Shown here: positions 47,869-56,691 of the stretch, one piece after another
Position numbering within the stretch: position 1 is the stretch's first letter
How the letters are laid out: each line of letters opens with the position of its first letter
The notes under the pieces: model-generated
Seen by the model: only the letters and a program-made list of their open reading frames with translations
Told to the model about the DNA's origin: nothing
Database searches by the model: none
Assembly: GCF_000943545.1 (NCBI RefSeq)
Contig: NZ_JTHP01000015.1
Location: 32,416 to 96,415, forward strand
Direction of reading: 5' to 3'
From: Paenibacillus terrae
GTDB lineage: Bacteria > Bacillota > Bacilli > Paenibacillales > Paenibacillaceae
DNA: 64,000 bases
Made by a program: the position numbers and the translations under genes

Positions 47869-48480
47869 ATGTTATCTAACCTGGACTATCAGATTTTCCA
47901 ATTCATTAATGAACAAACGAATAGCTTTTCTGTTTTGAATGGGCTGATGCGTTTTTTCGCCGAAGATGCCCAATATGTATTCGCCTTGGGCTTGCTCCTG
48001 TACTGGTTTTCAAGAAATAAACCCAACCGTAAGATGATCATATCGGCGGTGGTATCCGTATGTCTGGGCATGGGGATCAGCTTTATCATCGGGCATCTTG
48101 TGTACCGGGATCGTCCCTTCGTCACCCACGCCGTCATTCAGCTAATCAAGCATCCGGCCAACGCCTCTTTCCCGAGCGACCACGCCATTGGAGCTTTTGC
48201 GCTGGCGGCCACGTTTTGGCTGTACGGTAAGAGGTTTAGATTGTTGTGGCTCGCCGCAGCTTTACTTATCGGTTTTTCCCGTATTTGGGCTGGCGTTCAT
48301 TACCCGTCAGATATTGCCGCTGGTGCGCTGATTGGCACCTTGTGTGCAGTTAGTACCCGATATCTGCTCCAGCGCTTCAAACGTCCTCGGAAACTGGTAA
48401 ACTCGTGCCTGAACCTGTACGAAAAAATGGAAAATAAAATCTGGAATAGATCAAACAAACCACAAGCTGACGATGCTTGA
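47869..48480 (+). CDS. PAP2-family undecaprenyl-diphosphatase (BcrC type)
   Basis: ATG at 47869 (MLSNLDYQIFQFINEQT) follows AAAGGAG. The 203-residue protein has five or six membrane helices and the three PAP2 catalytic motifs: RDRPF, PSDHAIGAF and SRIWAGVHYPSDI. BcrC-type enzymes dephosphorylate undecaprenyl pyrophosphate outside the membrane, recycling the wall carrier lipid and giving bacitracin tolerance. It stands alone and ends at a strong terminator. Confidence 0.9.
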   Translation: MLSNLDYQIFQFINEQTNSFSVLNGLMRFFAEDAQYVFALGLLLYWFSRNKPNRKMIISAVVSVCLGMGISFIIGHLVYRDRPFVTHAVIQLIKHPANASFPSDHAIGAFALAATFWLYGKRFRLLWLAAALLIGFSRIWAGVHYPSDIAAGALIGTLCAVSTRYLLQRFKRPRKLVNSCLNLYEKMENKIWNRSNKPQADDA

Positions 48481-48485
48481 ATGTG

Positions 48486-48529
48486 AAAGAAGCTCCGTAA
48501 ACCATGGATATGGCTTACGGAGCTTCTTT
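48486..48529. terminator. Strong bidirectional terminator
   Basis: A perfect 15-bp stem AAAGAAGCTCCGTAA / TTACGGAGCTTCTTT sits between the convergent PAP2 and kinase genes. Confidence 0.85.
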
Positions 48530-48545
48530 GATTTATCTAACCTAT

Positions 48546-49952
48546 TTAGACTCTATATATTGGAAAACAAAGCGTTACGGTTGTCCCTATATGTTCAATA
48601 CTGCTTACTCTGATGTCACCGTTATATCGCTTGACCAGCTGCTTGGCTATCGCAAGGCCCAAACCTGTCCCGCCCTGCTCGCGGCTTCTGGCCTTATCCA
48701 CCCGATAAAATCGGTCGAATAAATATGGCAAGTCCTCCGCCGGAATTCCGATTCCGTAATCGGTAATATGAATATAAACCTCGTCTCGTTCCAGCGTCCC
48801 CGTTACAAGGATTTCTTTCGAAGAGCCAGCATATTTAACGGCGTTATCCAGCACGATCAGTAACAGTTGTTCCAGATGCTGAGGCGTGATGTGAATCTGC
48901 ACCTTTTCGAGGGGGGTCAGTTCCTTCCGGAATATCATATCAGGATGCAGCATGGCAAAATTGGTGAGCGTATACTGAACGGTGTGACGGATATCTATTG
49001 CAGGCACATTCTGTTCAGAAGTTCCCGATTCGGCCCGCGTCAACTCCAAAAGATCGTTTACAATGCCTTTCAAACGCTCAAGCTCCTGGACGGACACACT
49101 GAGCGACTCGTCCAATATGGCCGGATCGTGTTTGCCCCAGCGGTTCAATAAGGAGATATGGCCTTCAATAATCGAAATGGGTGTACGTAATTCATGGGAG
49201 GCATCCTCTACAAACTGCTTCTGCTGTTGGAACGATCGTTCCAACTGATCAATCAGCCCATTAAACACTCTTCCCAGATTTGACAGCTCGTCATTGTTAT
49301 CGGATACTTGGACACGTTCCTCATGCAGCCCTTTTTTCCGTATTCTTGTCATCGTATCCGTCATGGACTGAATCGGCCGAATTAACTGGCGTGAAAGAAA
49401 AATTCCTCCTAGGGCGCTTAAAACAATAGCACCTATACCGCCAACAATCATGACACCTTTTATTTTGTCACTCACCTTCTCTAAATTTTCCATATTATTG
49501 ATAATTTCAATTGTTCCCGTAAAACCACCTGAATTCAGCGGACTTCGCATGATCAAAACCTGATCCTCCAGATGCCAGGCAGTCATAATCCGGGTGCTTT
49601 GCGCCGTTTGCGGCGGAAACCAATCCTCAGGTATCTCGTCGCTGACGCTCAATAGCGGGGTTCCTTGCTGATTCAAAATGCGGATCATTTGATGCGGATC
49701 ATTCATATCCTCAACAAAACGTCGACTGTTTACTATTTCCTGCGCAGACATGTGTTTTTCCTGAAAAAAGTTTTGGATTTCATTCATACTCTTACGGATG
49801 CTCACTTCTCCCTCGCTGACCATCCATTGGTTAATCGTAAAATATTGGACACCGTTGTACAAAATAAACAAAATACATAGCAGCAACGAAGACCACACCG
49901 CCAATTTCCAACGAATAGGGAGTCGGGAGAATATGAATTTTAAAGTCGTCAT
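48546..49952 (-). CDS. Histidine kinase, ArlS/YkoH-like
   Basis: The 468-residue kinase has one N-terminal helix (residues 15-37), an extracellular sensor of about 120 residues, a second helix (about 160-185), a HAMP domain, the HisKA His in FVEDASHELRTPISIIEGH, and an ATPase domain (LDNAVKYAGSSK, ITDYGIGIPAEDL, GGTGLGLAIAKQL). Its start overlaps the response-regulator stop by 4 bases. The pair lies divergent from a phosphoesterase gene that may be its target. Confidence 0.92.
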   Translation of the reverse strand: MTTLKFIFSRLPIRWKLAVWSSLLLCILFILYNGVQYFTINQWMVSEGEVSIRKSMNEIQNFFQEKHMSAQEIVNSRRFVEDMNDPHQMIRILNQQGTPLLSVSDEIPEDWFPPQTAQSTRIMTAWHLEDQVLIMRSPLNSGGFTGTIEIINNMENLEKVSDKIKGVMIVGGIGAIVLSALGGIFLSRQLIRPIQSMTDTMTRIRKKGLHEERVQVSDNNDELSNLGRVFNGLIDQLERSFQQQKQFVEDASHELRTPISIIEGHISLLNRWGKHDPAILDESLSVSVQELERLKGIVNDLLELTRAESGTSEQNVPAIDIRHTVQYTLTNFAMLHPDMIFRKELTPLEKVQIHITPQHLEQLLLIVLDNAVKYAGSSKEILVTGTLERDEVYIHITDYGIGIPAEDLPYLFDRFYRVDKARSREQGGTGLGLAIAKQLVKRYNGDIRVSSIEHIGTTVTLCFPIYRV

Positions 49953-50620
49953 CTTCGGATCACATACCCCAATCCGCGTAGTGTCTGAATAAAGCTCGGT
50001 TCCCCAGGCTCGTCGATTTTGCTTCGCAGGTAACGAATATACACATCGACGACATTCGTTTCCACCTCTGAATCATAGCCCCATATGAGTTCCATTAGCC
50101 TTTCCCGGGTCATGACGCGCCCAATATTCTGCATTAATATGGACAGCAGATCAAATTCACGCTTCGTCAATTCAATAATCTGCTGGTCTTTGGTCAAAAT
50201 GCGGGCCTCGCTGTCCAGCACCAGTCCATTGTAGATAATCTGGGTGGTATCCTCCACAGAACCACTGCGTCGCAGCAAAGAACGCATTCGTGCCAGCAAC
50301 TCTTCAATAGCAAAAGGCTTGGGGATATAATCATCTGCCCCGCTGTCCAGCCCCATCACTTTGTCCATCACACCGTCTCTGGCGGTCAGCATAATGATTG
50401 GAGTTTGTTTCGTTTTGCGAATCCGTCGGCATACTTCGATTCCGTTGAGGCCTGGGAGCATTAAGTCCAGCAGGATGATGTCCCATTCCTCGCTTAACGC
50501 AGACTCCAGCCCCTTCCGCCCTTCATAGTTGACGGTTACCTCGTAAGATTCATGCTTTAGTTCCAGCTCAATGAAACGGGCCAAATTTTTCTCATCTTCG
50601 ATCAGTAGTATCTTCTTCAT
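49949..50620 (-). CDS. OmpR-family response regulator, ArlR/YkoG-like
   Basis: The 223-residue protein has a receiver domain (LLIEDEKNLARFIELEL, phospho-Asp in DIILLDLMLPGLNGIE, Thr in IMLTARDG, Lys in DYIPKPFAIEEL) and a C-terminal winged helix (ELTKREFDLLSILMQNIGRV to TLRGLGYVIRR). It is the first gene of the pair. The 196 bases upstream, shared with the divergent phosphoesterase gene, are AT-rich. Confidence 0.92.
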   Translation of the reverse strand: MKKILLIEDEKNLARFIELELKHESYEVTVNYEGRKGLESALSEEWDIILLDLMLPGLNGIEVCRRIRKTKQTPIIMLTARDGVMDKVMGLDSGADDYIPKPFAIEELLARMRSLLRRSGSVEDTTQIIYNGLVLDSEARILTKDQQIIELTKREFDLLSILMQNIGRVMTRERLMELIWGYDSEVETNVVDVYIRYLRSKIDEPGEPSFIQTLRGLGYVIRR

Positions 50621-50816
50621 AGCTATCCTTTCTATGCTTGGGGCGTCTTTTCCTAGTATGCTTGATATAGAAACCAGTTTACTCTATGTACATTAAAAAA
50701 TAATGATCTTTTCATTTTATTTTTCTCATGATATTTTAATGTGTCCTGAATAAGCTTAATCATGAATCTATGAACACAGTTCTGTGATCAATTTATCATG
50801 AAATGAGGTTCCTCTG

Positions 50817-51746
50817 TTGAAAATGAAAATACTGTTGACCGCCGTCGCTCTAACGGCAGCCTTTTGTATAATGTCTCATTCCGGCTGGTTTACGAATCGT
50901 TCTGACGCTAAGGGCGTTCAACCCTCGGCTTTGGCGGTCACACCCGTCAAGGCTGAAACGACGCAGTCCAATGCCGCCAAATCTCCGCACCGTATGGATC
51001 ATATCGTCATTGTTGTGGAAGAAAATCATTCGTCAAAAAAAATATCAGGCAATTCCTCCGCGCCCTTTATGAATGACCTGATGAAAAACGGTGTCTCTCT
51101 GATGAATCATTATGCGATCGAACACCCGAGTCAACCGAACTATCTGGATCTGTTTTCCGGTTCCAATCAAGGGGTGAATAATGATCTGACTCCCAAGAAG
51201 ATGAACGCCAACAATCTGGCATTGGAGCTTATGAAACATGGATATACGTTCGAGGGCTACTCAGAGGGATTACCCAAAACCGGATTTACAGGCCCTTATG
51301 ATCTGAAAACCCTGTATGCCAGAAAACATAATCCTTGGGTGAATTTCACCAACCTGCCTGCCTCGATCAATATGCCTTTAACCAGCTTTCCGCAAAATTT
51401 TAATCAGTTGCCGACTGTTTCTTTTGTCATTCCCAACCTGAACCACGATATGCACGACGGCACGATTCGGGAAGCGGATCAATGGCTGCAAGCTCACTTG
51501 TCCTCTTATGCCCGCTGGGCGCCGCAGCATAACAGTCTTTTAATCGTAACATGGGACGAAGATGACATGAGCAGCAACAACAAAATCCCGACTATGATTA
51601 TAGGTCCTCATTTGAAAAACGGCCCTTACAACGGGAAAAGCACTCATTTCTCCGTGCTGCGCATGATCGAACAATTATATGGATTGGAGCTGCTCGGCAA
51701 GAGCAGAACGGCACCGCCGCTTAATATATGGACAACAGGCTCATAA
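50817..51746 (+). CDS. Exported phosphoesterase (acid phosphatase/phospholipase C family)
   Basis: TTG at 50817 lies 7 bases after GAGGT, and an ATG follows two codons later. The 309-residue protein has an N-terminal hydrophobic signal (MKILLTAVALTAAFCIM) and the PF04185 motifs DHIVIVVEENHS, HPSQPNYLDLFSGS, NLNHDMHDG and VTWDEDD. It probably removes phosphate from external phosphoesters. The next gene starts at the base after its stop. Confidence 0.88.
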   Translation: MKMKILLTAVALTAAFCIMSHSGWFTNRSDAKGVQPSALAVTPVKAETTQSNAAKSPHRMDHIVIVVEENHSSKKISGNSSAPFMNDLMKNGVSLMNHYAIEHPSQPNYLDLFSGSNQGVNNDLTPKKMNANNLALELMKHGYTFEGYSEGLPKTGFTGPYDLKTLYARKHNPWVNFTNLPASINMPLTSFPQNFNQLPTVSFVIPNLNHDMHDGTIREADQWLQAHLSSYARWAPQHNSLLIVTWDEDDMSSNNKIPTMIIGPHLKNGPYNGKSTHFSVLRMIEQLYGLELLGKSRTAPPLNIWTTGS

Positions 51747-52538
51747 ATGTCTAATATGATGGTGGAGTATGACTTGAAGGAGATAGATCATTTGGAGGTA
51801 CTATACAAAAAGCTGAGCAATAATCATGAAATAACGATATACGACACCACAGAGCTGTATGGTGAAAAGGGATTATTCCGGGTGATGCAGTTTTCAAATG
51901 CAGCCGTACAAGGCGCGGTGGATTTGAATCATCCGCAGCGCATTCTGTTCGAATATCCGAGAGCCATCATCCATCTGATGGAGCTGAACGATCCGTCATT
52001 TGAAGACGTGTTTGTGATTGGGCATGGTATAGGTACGATTGCGGGTCATTTTACAGATAAACGCTTTAAGATTGCCGAGCTGGATGCACAAGTCGTGGAG
52101 TTCAGTCGAACATTCTTTGGATACGATAAGGACAATGTGACCGTTGGTGATGGACGTCGCATGTTGGAGAAGGAAGCGCCGGATGCATATGATTATATTA
52201 TTTTGGACGCCTTCACAGATCAGGGAACGCCGCCGCATTTAATATCCCTGGAATTTTTCAGGATGGCCAAAGAAAAGCTGGATTCCGAAGGCTCCATGAT
52301 TATGAATGTAATGGGCAAAAGTGAGCACGATCATCTGATGAATACCATTCATACAACGTTGCGTGAGGTATTCGCTTATGTCACAGCTTTCTCCCTCCCC
52401 TCGGAAGGAGCTGCCGACATTCAAAATATTATTATGATAGGCCGGGACAAGCCAATCCGGTTTCAGGCACGCCATATGGCAGGCTTTTATGAGATTGCAC
52501 TTGGAGAAGGTCACATTCTACAGGACACAGATACGTAA
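51747..52538 (+). CDS. Spermidine-synthase-like methyltransferase-fold protein
   Basis: The ATG directly follows the phosphoesterase stop, with no clear ribosome site, so translational coupling is likely. The 263-residue protein has the spermidine-synthase fold: a short N-terminal beta region (GLFRVMQFSNAAVQGAVDL), the nucleotide loop VFVIGHGIGTIAGHF, the acidic IAELDAQVV, VGDGRRML and YDYIILDAF. Residues that bind putrescine cannot be confirmed by eye, and proteins of this type often lack synthase activity. The link with a phosphoesterase is unexplained. Confidence 0.75.
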   Translation: MSNMMVEYDLKEIDHLEVLYKKLSNNHEITIYDTTELYGEKGLFRVMQFSNAAVQGAVDLNHPQRILFEYPRAIIHLMELNDPSFEDVFVIGHGIGTIAGHFTDKRFKIAELDAQVVEFSRTFFGYDKDNVTVGDGRRMLEKEAPDAYDYIILDAFTDQGTPPHLISLEFFRMAKEKLDSEGSMIMNVMGKSEHDHLMNTIHTTLREVFAYVTAFSLPSEGAADIQNIIMIGRDKPIRFQARHMAGFYEIALGEGHILQDTDT

Positions 52539-52564
52539 TGCTTGTACAGTAATTGTTGGTAAAG

Positions 52565-52595
52565 ATACGCCCAAACGATTGTAGTCCGGGCGTAT
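52565..52595. terminator. Hairpin between convergent genes
   Basis: A perfect 8-bp stem ATACGCCC / GGGCGTAT with a 15-base loop lies between the spermidine-synthase-like gene and proS. No T run follows. Confidence 0.4.
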
Positions 52596-52647
52596 TGGAT
52601 TGTAGAACCGGATATGGTAAAGGCTTGTAAATTAATAAGCTGAGTGG

Positions 52648-54360
52648 CTATTGTTGAATAAGTTCCAATATCCGTCGCTCTACATCTTGGATATGAATGG
52701 TTTCTTTGTTGCTGGTTCTTCGCTCCACTAACTCTATTTTCCCGTGCTCAGCATCTTTGCCAACAACAATTCGCACGGGAATACCCACTAAATCCGAATC
52801 TTTGAATTTAACTCCGGGGCGTTCCTCCCGATCATCCATCAACACTTCGACACCGTGATCCTGTAGCTGGTTGTATAAATCCTCGGCCACCTGCATTTGC
52901 AGGCTGTCTTTAACAGAGATCGGAATCATATGAACTTGAAACGGGGCCAGCGCGTGAGGCCATATCATTCCGTTCTGATCGTGATTTTGCTCAACGATGG
53001 CAGAAAGGATTCGGGAAACGCCAATGCCGTAGCAGCCCATAATCATCGTCTGATTTTCTCCAGACGCGTCCAAAAAAGTCGCACCCAGCTTCTCGCTGTA
53101 TTTGGTGCCCAGTTTAAACACGTGTCCTATCTCAATCCCACGATGAAGCTTCAATTCCCCTTTGTCACAGTGAGGACATGGGTCCCCTTCCATGACGTTG
53201 CGTAAATCTGCCACATGGCGAAGGTCCATATCGCGTCTTGGATTCACATGCCGATAATGATAATCCAACTCGTTCGCGCCTGCGATGCCGCTGGACATTT
53301 GAACAACGGCGTAATCCACCCACACAGGGATCGTCAAGCCGCAGGGGCCTATGAACCCCGAGGGGGTTCCAGTCGCCTTTGACACGGCATCTGAACTTGC
53401 TATTTCGAATTTTTCACTACCTAAAATATGTTTAACTTTCACTTCGTTGACCTCATGATCTCCCCTGACGACTACAGCAATGGGTTGATCGTCAGCCATA
53501 TAAACCAGTGTTTTGATCATATCTTGTGGCTGTATTTGCAGCGATTCAACCAGTTGATCTATCGTGCGCAGACCTGGAGTATGAAACTTATCCATTTTGT
53601 CTGTATTGAGAGAAGGGTTGGAATATAATTTTTCCATTCTCCGTGGCTCAGCTTTTTCAAGATTAGCAGCATAGTCACAGCAGGTACAAGCGGCTATCGT
53701 ATCCTCTCCAATGTCAGCCAGCGCCATAAATTCATGTGTTCCGCCTTCGCCGCCAATAGCACCCGCATCTGCTTCAACTGCGCGAAAGTTCAGGCCACAA
53801 CGGGTAAAAATACGATGATAGGCCTTAAACATGGTCCAATAAGCTTGATCCAGCCCTTCCCAGCTCGCATCAAACGAATAGGCATCCTTCATCAAAAATT
53901 CTCTGCTGCGGAGCAAGCCAAATCGTGGACGTCGTTCATCCCGAAACTTGGTTTGAATTTGATACAGCATTAGAGGTAATTTTCGATATGAATTCACCTC
54001 ATTTCGCACTAATGACGTAATGACCTCTTCATGGGTAGGACCCAAAGCAAACTCCCGATCATGTCGGTCTTGAATACGCATCAGCTCTGGACCGTACACC
54101 TCGTATCTCCCTGACTCTTGCCACAGCTCAGCAGGCTGCAAGGCAGGCATTAACAGCTCCCCAGCCCCTGCACGGTCCATTTCATCCCGTACGATTTGCT
54201 CCACTTTTCGGAGAACACGTCTGCCGAGTGGCATGTAGGTATACATTCCAGCTGCAAGGTGCCGGATAAACCCTGCACGCAGCATAAGCTGATGGCTGAC
54301 CACTTCGGCTTCTGCGGGCGATTCACGTAATGTTGTCAGTAATAATCGACTTTGGCGCAT
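52648..54360 (-). CDS. proS: Prolyl-tRNA synthetase
   Basis: ATG at 54360 (MRQSRLLLTTLRESPAEAE) is 9 bases after AAGGAGG. The 570-residue class II synthetase charges tRNA-Pro. Motif 1 (VLRKVEQIVRDEMDRAGAGE), motif 2 (TKFRDERRPRFGLLRSREF), a YbaK-like editing insert (about 240-380; MADDQPIAVVVRGDHEVNEV) and motif 3 (MGCYGIGVSRILSA) are present, followed by the anticodon-binding domain. It is the bacterial ProS with editing insert. A T-box leader controls it. Confidence 0.95.
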   Translation of the reverse strand: MRQSRLLLTTLRESPAEAEVVSHQLMLRAGFIRHLAAGMYTYMPLGRRVLRKVEQIVRDEMDRAGAGELLMPALQPAELWQESGRYEVYGPELMRIQDRHDREFALGPTHEEVITSLVRNEVNSYRKLPLMLYQIQTKFRDERRPRFGLLRSREFLMKDAYSFDASWEGLDQAYWTMFKAYHRIFTRCGLNFRAVEADAGAIGGEGGTHEFMALADIGEDTIAACTCCDYAANLEKAEPRRMEKLYSNPSLNTDKMDKFHTPGLRTIDQLVESLQIQPQDMIKTLVYMADDQPIAVVVRGDHEVNEVKVKHILGSEKFEIASSDAVSKATGTPSGFIGPCGLTIPVWVDYAVVQMSSGIAGANELDYHYRHVNPRRDMDLRHVADLRNVMEGDPCPHCDKGELKLHRGIEIGHVFKLGTKYSEKLGATFLDASGENQTMIMGCYGIGVSRILSAIVEQNHDQNGMIWPHALAPFQVHMIPISVKDSLQMQVAEDLYNQLQDHGVEVLMDDREERPGVKFKDSDLVGIPVRIVVGKDAEHGKIELVERRTSNKETIHIQDVERRILELIQQ

Positions 54361-54398
54361 GTGTGGCTGCCTCCTTGTATGAACGATAAAATGTACGC

Positions 54399-54650
54399 AA
54401 AAAGACACATCCGTCAGGGACGAATGTGTCGTGGTACCACCCTTAATTTGACCATATCCATAGCATGGAACAGCCCTTCATCAGATAACGGCGTCTAGCC
54501 GGTAACGGTCTAAAATACACTCCGCTACAGCTCGCAAGGCAGGGAAACGTTCATTCGCGGCGAGAAACCTTTCAGCCCATGGATTTCTTCTCTGTACGGC
54601 GGTTGTTGAACCTTTGATCCTTGGTCTACACTATTCCTGCATATTACAAT
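54399..54650 (-). promoter_or_regulatory. T-box riboswitch of proS
   Basis: The minus strand holds the conserved T-box core AGGGTGGTACCACG (54430-54443), just before a terminator (GACACAT-CGTC pairing with GACGAATGTGTC, then five T; 54399-54430). Upstream about 200 bases can form stem I and its companions. Uncharged tRNA-Pro should bind and favour antitermination. I could not fix the specifier triplet by eye. Confidence 0.85.
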
Positions 54651-54698
54651 TTCCATTACCTTACACGAAACGGAAGCCGTGGTCAAGGAGATAATTAT

Positions 54699-55379
54699 CT
54701 ATCTGGAATTCATCCAGAGACATGAACGATATTTTGATTTCAAAATAATTAAGCTTCGTTGTTTGCCATATTGCATAAGGAATGGCCAAATTTTAGGACG
54801 TATGCGCCTGCGAAAACCCAAAACAAAGCGGACAAACCGAGGCGAAATGTCCCAAATACGAATCGCTTCCTGCTTTACTCCTTTGGGCAACTCATTGGAG
54901 AAAAGAAAACGGTTAAGCGATCGTGTAATAACTCCTGTTATCGCTTCAATCGTACTGACATCCATCACAATGATCGTATCAGACCGCTGGAGCCGCTCCG
55001 TAAAATAATAATCATGATAATTCCCTTCGATGATCCATTCTTCCTTTTCGAGCACTTCGCCCAGCTGTTTGAAAAATTGTTTGTCCGTGCTCCGCTTCCA
55101 CTCCGGTCCCCAATACAAATCATCCAGAGAGATGTACGGCAAATGAGTCCACTTGGATAGACGTTTGGCAAAAAAGGTTTTGCCGCTCCCCGGCGAACCG
55201 ATCACGATAATACGTTTGGCGTGCTGCACAGCAAAAATTTCGTCATTCACCCTCCGATGTAAGGGCAGCATTGTATAGATCAGTCGATAAAGGGAACCTA
55301 CCACGAAAGAACCTCCCTTTAAAAACATATACAGGAGGAACAGCGGCAAAAAAACGATAGCGTATTTTACACTGTTCAT
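54699..55379 (-). CDS. FlaR/topology-modulation P-loop protein
   Basis: AAAGGAG lies 11 bases before ATG 55379 (or 8 before a TTG one codon earlier). The 226-residue protein starts with a hydrophobic helix, then has a P-loop (IIVIGSPGSGKTFFAKRLS) and the adenylate-kinase-like pattern ISLDDLYWGPEWK, EEWIIEGNYHDYYF and DTIIVMDVSTIEAITGVITR. Relatives are annotated as DNA topology modulation protein FlaR, but a nucleotide or small-molecule kinase is as likely. The N-terminal membrane helix is unusual for the family. Confidence 0.8.
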   Translation of the reverse strand: MNSVKYAIVFLPLFLLYMFLKGGSFVVGSLYRLIYTMLPLHRRVNDEIFAVQHAKRIIVIGSPGSGKTFFAKRLSKWTHLPYISLDDLYWGPEWKRSTDKQFFKQLGEVLEKEEWIIEGNYHDYYFTERLQRSDTIIVMDVSTIEAITGVITRSLNRFLFSNELPKGVKQEAIRIWDISPRFVRFVLGFRRRIRPKIWPFLMQYGKQRSLIILKSKYRSCLWMNSR

Positions 55380-55440
55380 CAAGCGACCTGCTCCTTTTAA
55401 AGTTTCAGCAACAAAAAGTAGGTTAGATTCTCTTCTTTAT

Positions 55441-56487
55441 TTATGTATCTTTCTCCTTAAAATACATACCCTTAAAAAACACAAAATTTTGCGGATGCAT
55501 GCCGTACAGCTCCTTGAACATGGAATGAAGATTATTTAGAGAAATGGTCTCTGAAACCGTCCGATCCGTTTGAATGGTCAAGGCCACACAGCTGATTCCG
55601 AATTGACACACTTGCTCCATAGGGTATCCTTGGATAATTCCATATATCATTCCGGCAATAAATGCATCATCTGCGCCCGTGACATCCATAACTTCCGGAA
55701 CTGGGTGCATAAAAATTTGTCCATGAGATCCATCCTGCGAGGCAAACAAAACACTGTCTGCTCCCCGAATAAGAATTACATTTTGAACCCCGAGTTGATG
55801 AAAAATCCGGGTTGCATCCAGCATTTGCTGATCATCCTTAAGTTCTATTCCCAAATAGGATTCAGCTTCTACCTGGTTACATACCAGCCACCCCACCCCA
55901 TTCAAATTTCGAGGAAGCCTTCTCATTTTGGAGGCGGACACTGAAGAAACGACGAGCGGAATCCGATGTTCATGGCATAGCCGTATGGTGGATGCAATTA
56001 CGTTCATAGAGAAATTCGTGTCCAACAGCACTAGTCGGCACGAGGCGATCAAAGGAGTATTTTCAAAGATTACTGAAGGACGGATCTGATCATAAATCTC
56101 CATTTCTGCTGTCGCTATAATCAGCTCCCCACGTTCGTCCAGCAAAGCAGTGTAAACCCCGGTTGACGGTTCACCTTTGACTTGCAGAGGAACCACTTTC
56201 ATATAATGTCTAGACTGCTCGACTATAAATTCACCTTCCGCATCATCCCCAACTGCGGTTAACAAGCTGACCTGTTGGCTTAGCCTCCCCAAATTTTCGG
56301 CAACATTGCGAGCCACCCCACCGCAAGATTGCTGCCTGGTGCTGCTCGGGTTGGAGGTGTGAAGCTGAAATGTACCTTTAATCATAATTTTACGGTCAAG
56401 ATTGGCCCCCCCGATACATAGTATTTTTTGTCTAGAGGGCCAAGGCTCGTCCAGTTCATCTTTGTGAATCTGTTTTAATTTCATCAT
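55441..56487 (-). CDS. PfkB-family carbohydrate kinase, pseudouridine-kinase-like
   Basis: GAAAGGAG precedes ATG with normal spacing. The 348-residue protein has the PfkB/ribokinase fold. Its N-terminal pattern (CIGGANLDRK, SCGGVARNVAENLGRL) is closest to pseudouridine kinases. The C-terminal signature reads DVTGADDAFIAG, where the family has GAGD: the anion-hole Gly is Asp, one base change (GGT to GAT). The catalytic Asp itself is kept. Activity is therefore doubtful. No pseudouridine glycosidase gene is adjacent. Confidence 0.8.
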   Translation of the reverse strand: MMKLKQIHKDELDEPWPSRQKILCIGGANLDRKIMIKGTFQLHTSNPSSTRQQSCGGVARNVAENLGRLSQQVSLLTAVGDDAEGEFIVEQSRHYMKVVPLQVKGEPSTGVYTALLDERGELIIATAEMEIYDQIRPSVIFENTPLIASCRLVLLDTNFSMNVIASTIRLCHEHRIPLVVSSVSASKMRRLPRNLNGVGWLVCNQVEAESYLGIELKDDQQMLDATRIFHQLGVQNVILIRGADSVLFASQDGSHGQIFMHPVPEVMDVTGADDAFIAGMIYGIIQGYPMEQVCQFGISCVALTIQTDRTVSETISLNNLHSMFKELYGMHPQNFVFFKGMYFKEKDT

Positions 56488-56603
56488 TTGACTCCTTTCG
56501 CAAGTCTATTGGCATAGGATGTTTTAAATTTGTACAGAAATAGGTACTATATAAAATTAACATGTTCCAAATGTCAAATTCTCAAGAATAATGTCGAGTC
56601 CAA

Positions 56604-56654
56604 TAAAAAATCACCCATCGTAAAAATACCAGCCATTTTACGAATAGGTGATTT
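56604..56654 (-). terminator. Terminator of the GH27 gene
   Basis: Two stacked stems (AAATCACC/GGTGATTT and TCGTAAAA/TTTTACGA) are followed by T on the minus strand. Confidence 0.75.
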
Positions 56655-56691
56655 GATTAAAAATACAGCCTAAATCCTTCGTTACAATATG

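Noticed and set aside
52565..52580. GCCCAAACG in the hairpin after the spermidine-synthase-like gene as a YdfI box
   Set aside because: It is a single copy matching 9 of 12 bases, between convergent gene ends, with no second box at 22-23 bases.
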